A stretch of DNA of 64,000 nt from Bradyrhizobium sp. CB1717. Its GTDB lineage: Bacteria; Pseudomonadota; Alphaproteobacteria; Rhizobiales; Xanthobacteraceae. The position numbers and the translations under genes are program-made. Numbering within the stretch: position 1 is the stretch's first letter; each line of letters opens with the position of its first letter. Positions 1-7,432 of this stretch are shown piece after piece. The notes under the pieces were generated by a model. It made no database searches. It was not told the origin of the DNA and saw nothing but the letters and a program-made list of their open reading frames with translations. The stretch spans positions 5,456,001 to 5,520,000 of the forward strand of contig NZ_CP121666.1 in NCBI RefSeq assembly GCF_029714325.1. Direction: 5' to 3'.

Positions 1-1
1 C

Positions 2-103
2 TATGTCGAGATCAACAAAGTTGAGTGGGACGACTGGGAGGATCAAACCAAGCAGGACTCCGCACCACTCGCGGGCCGAAATGCCCAAGCTGGGCCTGGC
101 TGA
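2..103 (+). CDS. C-terminal end of an unidentified protein (truncated by window start)
   Basis: An open frame enters from the left edge and stops at 101-103, giving about 33 residues that begin YVEINKVEWDDWEDQ and end NAQAGPG. The acidic, aromatic-rich tail looks like ordinary coding sequence, but too little is present to name a family. It would converge on the monooxygenase gene, with a perfect inverted repeat between them. It could also be a chance frame. Confidence 0.35.
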   Translation, partial: YVEINKVEWDDWEDQTKQDSAPLAGRNAQAGPG

Positions 104-112
104 GATTTCAAC

Positions 113-134
113 TCCGCTTCTTGGCAGAAGCGGA
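113..134. terminator. Hairpin between convergent genes
   Basis: Arms TCCGCTTC (113-120) and GAAGCGGA (127-134) form a perfect 8-bp stem with a 6-nt loop between two convergent stop codons. There is no U-tract, so intrinsic termination is inferred from position only. Confidence 0.35.
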
Positions 135-157
135 CGCGATTTCCATGAGTGAAGGGC

Positions 158-1330
158 CTACGCCCTTCGCATCAGCCTGAGCGAAGCCGCAGCGGCCTTC
201 TCCGCGTCGTAAGGAAAGATCCACTCGGCCGCCGACATCCAGCCGCGCATCCTCTGCGCCTGCTCCGCGGGATCGCCGCCGGAGGATCGGTAGAACAGGC
301 CGGCAAGGCGTGAGGCTGCCTGCACGCGGCTGGTCCGCTCCAGCCTCAGATCCTGGTAAGCTTTCAGTCGCGCCGGGATCTCGCCGCGTCCGGCATGCTC
401 CAGCAGGACGGCAAGCGCGAAGCCGTCCTCAATGGCTTGTCCTGCGCCTTGGCCGAAATGCGGCACCATCGGATGGGCGGCGTCACCGAGAAGCGTGACA
501 TGCCCGCGCGACCAACATGGCAGGGGCGGCCGATCGTAGATGCCCCAGCGAAAGGTATGATCGAGCGCCGCGATCAGGGCCTCGACCGGCGCATCCCACC
601 CCTCGTACTCACCCGCGAGCGCGCTGACATCGCCCAGCGCGAACCAGGTCTCCTCCATGTCACGCATGCTCGGGACGAACGCGACGATGTTGATCGATCG
701 CCCCTGCGACACCGGAAAGCAGATGAAGCTGCGACCATCCCCCATCCACATGTTGAGGCCCCGCAGCTCCGAGCCCGACGCGAGCCTTTCCGCCGGCACC
801 AGGCCGCGGTACGCCACGACGCCTTCGCTGGTCGGACGCGCCGGCAGGCCGATCTGCCGCTGGACCACCGAATGGATGCCGTCAGCACCGATGACCACGT
901 CCGCGTCGCAGACCACGCCATTGGCAAAGGTCAATCGCGCTCCGTGCTCCGTGTCAGCGACGGCCACGCAGCGATGTCCGAACCGGACCGGTCCTTTCAC
1001 CACACCCAGCAGCATCTCGAGCAGCTCGACGCGGTGAATCTGGTAGCTCAGCGCCATGGGCGCACCCGGCCTCGAAACGGGCTGTCCCTGCGACGTGCGC
1101 AGCGACAGCCCGTGGCTCCGAGTGGTGATCTGCTCGATCGCCTCGCAAAGCGAGGTGCGTTTGAGCAGCGTCAGCGCATTCGGAGGGATGGAGAGTCCTG
1201 CCCCGGCCTCACGCGGCGACTCTGCTCCCTCGAAGACGGTGACGTTCAGGCCCCGCGCGCTCAGCGCGAGCGCCGCAGACAATCCGCCGATCCCCGCGCC
1301 GACAATCGCGACATTCAGCCGGCCGGTCAT
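158..1330 (-). CDS. FAD-dependent monooxygenase, salicylate hydroxylase-like
   Basis: A class A flavoprotein monooxygenase of about 390 residues, expected to hydroxylate an aromatic or similar substrate with NAD(P)H and O2 in the cytoplasm. Visible motifs are the GAGIGG dinucleotide fold at residues 11-16, the DG motif (GADGIHS) near 150 and the GD motif (GDAAHP) near 282. The start at 1330 is preferred because GAGGGG lies 8 nt upstream; a longer frame from 1396 would overlap the upstream gene by 20 bp. It directly follows the binding-protein gene on the same strand, so uptake and oxidation of one compound is a reasonable inference. The substrate cannot be read from the sequence. The C-terminal residues resemble the tail of the GrlR-like protein at 10199. 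Confidence 0.85.
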   Translation of the reverse strand: MTGRLNVAIVGAGIGGLSAALALSARGLNVTVFEGAESPREAGAGLSIPPNALTLLKRTSLCEAIEQITTRSHGLSLRTSQGQPVSRPGAPMALSYQIHRVELLEMLLGVVKGPVRFGHRCVAVADTEHGARLTFANGVVCDADVVIGADGIHSVVQRQIGLPARPTSEGVVAYRGLVPAERLASGSELRGLNMWMGDGRSFICFPVSQGRSINIVAFVPSMRDMEETWFALGDVSALAGEYEGWDAPVEALIAALDHTFRWGIYDRPPLPCWSRGHVTLLGDAAHPMVPHFGQGAGQAIEDGFALAVLLEHAGRGEIPARLKAYQDLRLERTSRVQAASRLAGLFYRSSGGDPAEQAQRMRGWMSAAEWIFPYDAEKAAAASLRLMRRA

Positions 1331-1376
1331 ACCGCGATCCCCTCGAACAGCGTCGTTTTCAAAATTCGATCTGTTG

Positions 1377-2576
1377 TCAGTTGCCGACGACATCATCGAG
1401 CAGCACCCATCGGGTGCCGTTGAAACGCGCCATCCTGGCCTTTGTCCAGCCGATCCGGCTCGACGGGGTGACGTTGATGGTCAGCCCGGGCAGAAATGTC
1501 GGCAGTTGCAGCCCTTGGACGCTAGTGGCCTGCCTGATCAGATTGTCCCGCGACAGGTCGTCGCCGCACTTCTTCAGGACCTCGACGATCATTTGAGCGG
1601 TCGCATACGGGAAGATCGATTCCTCGATGTCGTCGTTCGGTGCCCACTGCTTCATGAAGGCCCGAAACTCTCGCATGCCGGCATCGTCATCCCACATGGG
1701 ATCCTCTGATGTCTTCAGCCAGAACGCGCTGACCGCCCCCGTCGATGCGGCAAGTCCGGCCGGACGCAGGACCGCCGAAATGCTGCTGACACCGGACAGC
1801 AGCACATGCTGGACCTTCCAGTTGAGCTCATGCGCCTTGCGGATCGCCTGCGCGGCGAAGCGGGCATTGGAGGCATGGAATAGCGTGTCGGCGCCGGACG
1901 ACTTGAGGACCACGATCTGTGAATCGACCGTGGGCTCCATGATGTCGTAGGCCGCCTCTGCCACCACCATGGTCGAGGCTTTCGATCCGAGAGCAGCCTT
2001 GAAGCCAGCCAAATTGCCTTTCCCGAGATCGTCGTTCTGATAGATCACGGCGACCTTCGCGTCGGGCTTGGTCTTCAGCAGATACTCGGCATAGATCCTG
2101 GTCTCGACGGGCTGCGGCATCATGAACGTGGTCGTCCACGGCAGGTTCTCGGGATCGTCGAGCTTCGGGGTGCTGGCGAGCACCAATATCTGCGGAACCT
2201 GCTTGCTGTTGAGATATTTCGCCACGGCAAGGTTGGTCGGCGTGCCGATCGATCCAACGATCGCGAGCACATTGTCGTCCTCGACGAGTTTTCGCGTCTG
2301 CTGCACCGTCTTTGTCGGCGAAAAGGCGTCGTCGAGCGAAACGAGCGTCACCTTGCGGCCGTTGATGCCCCCGGCTGCGTTGATCATGTTGAGATAGGCC
2401 GCTTCAATCCGACCGAAGCGGCTCAGCGACGAGAGCGGGCCGCTGTAGGGAGCGGTCTGCCCGATCCTGATCTCGGTGTCGCTAACGCCGGGGCCGTATT
2501 TCTTGTCAGCCGCAGTGACGGGTGAAAGGCCGACGATCGAAAGGCTCAACGCAGTCAAGATCAGAGGCCGGATCAT
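1377..2576 (-). CDS. ABC transporter substrate-binding protein, branched-chain amino acid type
   Basis: A 399-residue periplasmic binding protein of the Leu/Ile/Val type (Peripla_BP_6). An N-terminal signal peptide of about 23 residues ends near VTAA. The mature start (KYGPGVSDTEIRIGQTAPYSGPL) is typical, and the INAAGGINGRKV and ...LVEDDNVLAIVGSIG segments follow. No permease or ATPase genes are nearby, so it either shares another transporter or is an orphan. It is first in an apparent operon with the monooxygenase. It is divergent from the winged-helix regulator at 2710, a common arrangement for local control. A GAGG ribosome site lies about 9 nt before the ATG. Confidence 0.9.
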   Translation of the reverse strand: MIRPLILTALSLSIVGLSPVTAADKKYGPGVSDTEIRIGQTAPYSGPLSSLSRFGRIEAAYLNMINAAGGINGRKVTLVSLDDAFSPTKTVQQTRKLVEDDNVLAIVGSIGTPTNLAVAKYLNSKQVPQILVLASTPKLDDPENLPWTTTFMMPQPVETRIYAEYLLKTKPDAKVAVIYQNDDLGKGNLAGFKAALGSKASTMVVAEAAYDIMEPTVDSQIVVLKSSGADTLFHASNARFAAQAIRKAHELNWKVQHVLLSGVSSISAVLRPAGLAASTGAVSAFWLKTSEDPMWDDDAGMREFRAFMKQWAPNDDIEESIFPYATAQMIVEVLKKCGDDLSRDNLIRQATSVQGLQLPTFLPGLTINVTPSSRIGWTKARMARFNGTRWVLLDDVVGN

Positions 2577-2709
2577 GGAGGCTTACCTCGTGCTGGCGCC
2601 CCTGACGGCGCCGTTTTGCCATCCCGGGCTGTAAGATAATGCTGTACAATCGTCCCAGCGTCCCGAAACTCCGCCGAAATTTTCCGAAAGCAAGTTCCAC
2701 GAGGGGTTC

Positions 2710-4302
2710 TTGTTGAAATCATCGCAGCCCCCGATCCTCGTCGGCGACCGGATGGTGGATCTGGTTCGTGAAACCTTGCGCGACGGACGCGGCGACATCG
2801 TCCCCTTGCGCCCGCGCGCCTGGGCCGTGCTGCGGCTGCTTGCGACACGACCCGGGCAATTGATCAGCAAGGACGAGATCATGGACGAGGTCTGGTCGGA
2901 CGCCGAGGTCACGGAGGATTCTCTCGTCCAGGCAATCGGCGACGTCAGGCGCGCTTTGGGAGATGCAGGCCGCTCGGCCCTGAAGACACTGCCTCGCCGA
3001 GGCTACATCCTGGTCGTCGATGAAAAGCCGATCGATGCCACCGTCGTTTCCGGCGACACGCCGCGGTCATCCGATACCGCAGAGCTGCCAGCGGCTGCGA
3101 TGCCGCATTTGTCCATCGTCGTGCTGCCATTCGCCAACATCGGCGGCGATCCCGCGCAGGACTATTTCGTCGATGGCGTCACGGAGAGCCTGACGACGGA
3201 TTTGTCGCGTATCGCCGGCTCGTTCGTGATCGGCCGCAACACCGCGTTCACCTTCAAGGGAAAGGCCGTCGACGCCAGGCAAATCGGCCGCGATCTCAAC
3301 GTGCGCTACGTGCTGGAAGGCTCGGTGCAACGCGGCGGCAACCGTTTTCGCCTGAATGCGCACCTGACCGACACCGAGACCGGAAGCCATGTCTGGGCCG
3401 ACCGCTTCGACAAGCCCGCGGCCGAACTGCTGGACATGCAGGACGAGATCGTATCGCACCTCGCCAACACCTTGAATGCCGAGCTCATCGCCGCCGAAGC
3501 GCGACGCGCGGCACGATCGCCCCGCCCGGACGCGATGGATCTGTATTTCCAGGGCCGAGCGCTCCAAAACAGAGGCGTCACTCGCGCGCTCCTGACGCAG
3601 GCCAGGGATTTCTTCACGCGATCTCTGGCGCTCGATCCTGGCAACATCGAAGCCGCGGTCGCGGCAGCCCAGGTCGAGGTGTCCGTAGGATCGGCGTTCA
3701 TGGCCGATGACGTCAACACACATTTTCAAGCCGCGGAGACGGCTTTGAATGGCGCGTTGCTTCATGCCCCCAATCATCCCAGAGCCCACATGCTGCTCGG
3801 CGCCGTGCAGATTCAGACGAGCCGCATCGAAAATGGCATCGCCCAATGCCGCAGGTCACTCGCGCTTGACCGCAATCTGGCCGATGCCCACGGCTTCATC
3901 GGCCTCGGCAAATATCAGTCCGGCCATAGCGAGGAAGTCGAGGGTCACATTCAGGAGGCGCTCCGGCTGTCCCCGCGCGATACGCGCGCCTTTCTGTGGT
4001 ACATGTTCGTCGGGCTGGCCAAGCTGGGCATCAAGCAGGACCATGAAGCCATCGGCTGGTTTCGGCGCAGCCTCGAACTCAACCGCAATCACGCCCTCTC
4101 GCATTTTCACTTCGCGACCGCCCTGGCGCTGGTGGGGGAATTGAAGGAGGCGCGATCGATCGCCGAAGCGGGACTTGCCCTCGATCCCGGCTTCACGATC
4201 CGCCGCTACCGCATCAACGCCAAAGGCGACAATCCGGTGTATCTCGCACGTCGCCAGCGCTATTTTGAGGGCTTGCGCCTCGCCGGCGTGCCGGAGGGGT
4301 GA
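2710..4302 (+). CDS. Winged-helix regulator with TolB-like and TPR domains
   Basis: About 530 residues. An OmpR/PhoB-type winged helix covers roughly residues 1-105; its C-terminal wing includes TLPRRGYILV. A TolB-N/adenylate-cyclase-associated type segment follows (about 128-260, with LSIVVLPFANIGGD and RYVLEGSVQR). Tetratricopeptide-like repeats run to the end. There is no receiver domain and no membrane segment, so it is not a classical response regulator or CadC. The start is TTG at 2710 or, with better spacing from GAGGGG at 2701-2706, TTG at 2713; an in-frame stop at 2632 excludes much longer forms. It is divergent from the binding-protein/monooxygenase pair, which it may control. The DNA-binding call is strong, the target is inferred. 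Confidence 0.85.
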   Translation: MLKSSQPPILVGDRMVDLVRETLRDGRGDIVPLRPRAWAVLRLLATRPGQLISKDEIMDEVWSDAEVTEDSLVQAIGDVRRALGDAGRSALKTLPRRGYILVVDEKPIDATVVSGDTPRSSDTAELPAAAMPHLSIVVLPFANIGGDPAQDYFVDGVTESLTTDLSRIAGSFVIGRNTAFTFKGKAVDARQIGRDLNVRYVLEGSVQRGGNRFRLNAHLTDTETGSHVWADRFDKPAAELLDMQDEIVSHLANTLNAELIAAEARRAARSPRPDAMDLYFQGRALQNRGVTRALLTQARDFFTRSLALDPGNIEAAVAAAQVEVSVGSAFMADDVNTHFQAAETALNGALLHAPNHPRAHMLLGAVQIQTSRIENGIAQCRRSLALDRNLADAHGFIGLGKYQSGHSEEVEGHIQEALRLSPRDTRAFLWYMFVGLAKLGIKQDHEAIGWFRRSLELNRNHALSHFHFATALALVGELKEARSIAEAGLALDPGFTIRRYRINAKGDNPVYLARRQRYFEGLRLAGVPEG

Positions 4303-4380
4303 CGCGAGCGTGCGAGAGGATCGGCAGCCCCGGGCCGCCTCCAACGTCTACCTTGGAGTCACTGAGCGCCTGCCGGCTCG

Positions 4381-5661
4381 CTACCTCACAGCGAACGGCG
4401 CCTGATAGGGCCGGCCGAACGGCACACCGTTGATGATGGTCTGGATGGGCTTGAGCTGGGCCTTCCCGTCCCTCTTGTTATTGCGGGTGTCGACGAAGCT
4501 GACCGGCCCCTCCACCAATTCCATGATGGCGACGTCACCGGGCGCGCCGACCTGCAGCGTGCCGATTTTCGGCGCGCGGCTGATGATCTTCGCCGGGGCT
4601 GTCGTGGCCATTGCCACCACCTGCTCCAGCGTGAAGCCAAGCGCCATGAACTTGCTCATCACATTGGGCAGGAAGGGGATGCCCGGCGAATTGCCGGAGA
4701 AGACGTGGATGTCGGAGGAAATGGTGTCCGGAACGCATCCACCGGGGATCGCCACTTCCGCCACGGTGAAATCGAAGCTGCCACCGCCATGACCGACGTC
4801 GAACATGACGCCGCGCTGCTTGGCCGCCAGGGCCGCAGGCAGCAGCTTGCCCTCCTGGACGATATTGGTGAAGACGTTGGACATGTTCGGGGCGCCCGAA
4901 TAGGCATGCGTCAGCACGTCGCCCGGGCGGAGCAGGTCGAGAATCTGCGACATCAGCTCCTTGGACTCGACGCCGCCGATATGCACCATCATCTTCGCCG
5001 GCCAGCCGCACATCTCGCACGCCTGGATGGCGCGCTTGAGCGGCTCGAGCCCGTGCTTGTAGATCACGTTCTCCGACATCCTCACCTTGACCCCGAGGAG
5101 GAAGTCCGAATTCTCGGCCAGCGCCATCGCGCAGGCCTCGGTCTGCGCGGAGTCGATATTGTAGAGCTCGGCGACGGGGAACGCCGAAAGGCCGTTGTTG
5201 GCGATGTGGACGAAGGCGTACATCCGCGCCCGCGTCTGGGCCACGATGAAACGGCGCAGCGCAGCCAGATTGTTGACCCCGGCGTCGCCCGCCGACACGA
5301 CGGTCGTCGTGCCCTGGAATTGCACCAGTTCGTCGGCGGGAATACCGATCGCCGAGCCGTAGGGATAAACGTGACAATGCAGATCGATGAGGCCGGGCAT
5401 CACCAGCTTGCCCGACGCGTCGATGCTCTTCAGGGCGCGCTCGGCAGGGATCGTCTCCTGGACGGTTTCGATCACGCCCCAGCGGATACCGATATCGCGT
5501 TTGGCGCGCAGCGACTGGCTGGGGTCGAGGACCTCTCCCCCGCGGATCACCAGGTCGTACTTGTCGTTCGGTCCCATCGCGGCGCGCGCAGGCGCGGCGA
5601 GGCTGATGGCTGCGGCAGATGTCGAAAGTGCAAGGAAATCGCGGCGTGACAACGCGGACAT
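4381..5661 (-). CDS. Exported metal-dependent amidohydrolase (dihydroorotase-like)
   Basis: About 426 residues from the ATG at 5661, which has a G-rich ribosome site (AGGGGGG). The N-terminus carries a twin-arginine motif (SRRDFLAL, residues 5-12) and an Ala-rich stretch ending ARAA, so Tat export after metal loading is expected. The amidohydrolase pattern is clear: an N-terminal beta-sandwich beginning DLVIRGGEVLDP, then GLIDLHCH with metal ligands His95 and His97, and a later DVGHGGGSFDF segment. The family cleaves cyclic amides, amides or related bonds; the substrate is unknown. A longer frame from 5736 would lose the Tat arrangement. It stands alone between convergent and divergent neighbours. 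Confidence 0.85.
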   Translation of the reverse strand: MSALSRRDFLALSTSAAAISLAAPARAAMGPNDKYDLVIRGGEVLDPSQSLRAKRDIGIRWGVIETVQETIPAERALKSIDASGKLVMPGLIDLHCHVYPYGSAIGIPADELVQFQGTTTVVSAGDAGVNNLAALRRFIVAQTRARMYAFVHIANNGLSAFPVAELYNIDSAQTEACAMALAENSDFLLGVKVRMSENVIYKHGLEPLKRAIQACEMCGWPAKMMVHIGGVESKELMSQILDLLRPGDVLTHAYSGAPNMSNVFTNIVQEGKLLPAALAAKQRGVMFDVGHGGGSFDFTVAEVAIPGGCVPDTISSDIHVFSGNSPGIPFLPNVMSKFMALGFTLEQVVAMATTAPAKIISRAPKIGTLQVGAPGDVAIMELVEGPVSFVDTRNNKRDGKAQLKPIQTIINGVPFGRPYQAPFAVR

Positions 5662-5898
5662 GATAACCCCCCTGTGTTTTTTTCTCGCGCGGCAGCCGGC
5701 GGGCATATCCGCCGACGACTCGCTGCATCCGTTCAAAATGAGTGCGATTGGAACTGGGGCCGCTTCGCCCCGAACAATCCAATCCTATGACTGCTCATCG
5801 GCGCTGAGGAGCCACAAAATCTTCCGGGAGTGCATGAACCTTTCGAAACAAGTTTCGACTAAGCCGCGCCGGCCCCGATTGGGCCAGAAGCGGGCGAA

Positions 5899-6276
5899 TT
5901 ATTGCGCTTTGGCGCGGAGATGGGTTGGCCACCCGACACGGACCAACGTCTCATCTGGGTCAGAGATCGCAAATTCGTACATCCCCCACGGCTTGTCCTC
6001 GGGCGATTGCTGAAATTCGCGCGCCGCGGCGTCGACACTCTCGAGGTAAAGATAAAGCCCAAAAGGGTTTCTGCCCGGCGTTAGCCATCCCTCGACCGCG
6101 TCCGTCAGATGCAGATATCCGCCCTTCCCGTTCGACAGCATGCGATAGGTGTCTGGCTCTCCCGGAGCGAGCCTTTCGCCGTCCGGCCGCGTAAAGCCCA
6201 GCCGATTGTAGAACCGCTCCGACGCATCAAGATCGTTACACGGCAGGATCGCGATCAAGGCTCCCGAAGGGCTCAT
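5899..6276 (-). CDS. VOC family (glyoxalase/bleomycin-resistance-like) protein
   Basis: A 125-residue protein with the glyoxalase/bleomycin resistance fold: LIAILPCNDLDASERFYN at the N-terminus, a central YLHLTD strand, and a final strand with WGMYEFAISDPDETLVRVG. The length suits a single VOC module that would dimerise. Such proteins either bind drugs or catalyse metal-dependent chemistry; the sequence does not decide which. It has no obvious operon partner. Confidence 0.85.
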   Translation of the reverse strand: MSPSGALIAILPCNDLDASERFYNRLGFTRPDGERLAPGEPDTYRMLSNGKGGYLHLTDAVEGWLTPGRNPFGLYLYLESVDAAAREFQQSPEDKPWGMYEFAISDPDETLVRVGWPTHLRAKAQ

Positions 6277-6814
6277 TAGTTCACCCCGACGTTATGCAAG
6301 AAGTTTCGTCCGCTCTTCTTCTCAAGGTTTGTCACCTTAAGGTGGGAGTTAGAGAGTAGGAATTGCGACAGCCAGATGACCGCTTGGGGGCAACATGCGA
6401 AGAACATCAAATCGAAATCATGTTGGCTTCAACAACCTCTGGAAGGCAGATAGTCCATTTCGGCGCGGGCTCTCAAAATGGCTTCCTGCGTTTCCCTTTT
6501 GGTCTCCCGTGCTTCCAAAATTGCCTTATCGGCTCTTTGCAAGAGGGTCTAAGAAACATGCGTTTGGACTCGTCAGACCAGATGCGGTCGCGTTGGTCTT
6601 TCGCATCAGAACGGCTGCGGTCGCCTCAGTTACATGATGGACGAGCGCGACTATCGATCCCTTGTCATCCACACAGGCCAGTTTTTCGGAAGCCAATAGC
6701 GCACCTGCCAAGGCCGTCCGTCTGGTCGGATATCATACCGTTGCAGAGGCATCACGTGCCCGCGCACCGCGAAGCTGGCGGCGGTTGACTTGAGGCGCCT
6801 TTGCCGGAACGGCG

Positions 6815-6826
6815 CCCCCCCCCCCC
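6815..6826. repeat. 12-nt C homopolymer
   Basis: Twelve consecutive C bases, uncommon even at this GC content. Several short minus-strand frames read through it, so a one-base slip would change which frame is open. It could also be a sequencing-length uncertainty. Confidence 0.9.
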
Positions 6827-6829
6827 GCG

Positions 6830-7210
6830 TTATCCGGCATGGCACAGGACCTGGAGACACTCTTCGCGCGTGCCGAGGCCGCTATACAGCGTTCCAAACA
6901 GCTGGCGGCGGCCGTTTCTGCAGCGCGTAAACGCCTGCTGGACCAGATATCCGCTAGACGACTGTTGGGCTTCAGTCCCGCTGATCGGAGGGTGAGGTAC
7001 CCGCAGGATTTTCCTGAAAAACGCGCCCTGCCTTTCAGCCGTTTCCAGCCCAAGCTGACGATACCGAGACCTAGCGCTTTCGGCACGAACGATAGTTGCT
7101 CTCACCGCCCGTGCTACCCTTCGGGCCCGTATCAGGTGCTCTATCGCTTCTTCCTTGACCCGATAGCTATCCTCAATAGCTCGGTCGGCGCGCTTCAGCA
7201 GATCATCCAT
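6830..7210 (-). CDS. Doubtful small coiled-coil protein
   Basis: The first about 50 residues (beginning MDDLLKRADRAIEDSYR) are charged and helical, and look like a real small rhizobial hypothetical protein. The remainder is disordered-looking and probably not native. The opposite strand (ATG at 6839) encodes a similar N-terminus, QDLETLFARAEAAIQRSKQ. This suggests two related short genes facing each other whose 3' ends were lost or fused. No good ribosome site is seen for either. Function unknown. Confidence 0.3.
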   Translation of the reverse strand: MDDLLKRADRAIEDSYRVKEEAIEHLIRARRVARAVRATIVRAESARSRYRQLGLETAERQGAFFRKILRVPHPPISGTEAQQSSSGYLVQQAFTRCRNGRRQLFGTLYSGLGTREECLQVLCHAG

Positions 7211-7263
7211 CGCACGTAAAAGCCGTGTGGAATGGGTCGTTCCAATCGGCCCGGCTTTCCTAA

Positions 7264-7382
7264 AGTCCGCTATGGGTCATGCCCCTCCGTTTGCAACGTC
7301 GGCCGGTTGCTTCCGATCTACCCCGATGAGCCGACAACTGAGGACGCCGCCCGGACTTCGCATTCGGGCCATGAACGGACAT
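7264..7382. repeat. Candidate dispersed non-coding element, copy A
   Basis: Begins GTCCGCTATGGGTCA and ends GAACGGACAT. The same opening and closing words frame a segment at about 10112-10193. The interior is not conserved. It is probably a dispersed intergenic element; the boundaries are approximate. Confidence 0.35.
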
Positions 7383-7432
7383 CGCGCGAGCCAGCGTTTA
7401 AGACACCTAAGTCCACGAGACCAACGCCGCGC

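Larger units (their letters stand above)
6277..7432. other. Gene-poor stretch with decayed-looking small frames
   Basis: About 1.15 kb without a convincing gene. It holds a 12-C homopolymer, overlapping opposed frames (about 6839-7219 plus and 6830-7210 minus), and several short frames on both strands that shift across the C-run. Near 6660-6750 the minus strand encodes MPLQRYDIRPDG, resembling the N-terminus of small rhizobial proteins, but it stops early. The stretch looks like eroded accessory DNA. The part from about 7264 resembles another intergenic segment near 10112. Confidence 0.5.

Noticed and set aside
4535..5782. A 415-codon open frame overlapping the amidohydrolase gene
   Set aside because: It lies in another frame on the same strand as a gene with intact catalytic motifs. 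Its translation is Arg/Gly-rich with no domain, typical of high-GC shadow frames.
6733..7086. Minus-strand frame reading through the G-run
   Set aside because: The translation is low-complexity around the homopolymer, has no recognisable domain and changes with any one-base slip.
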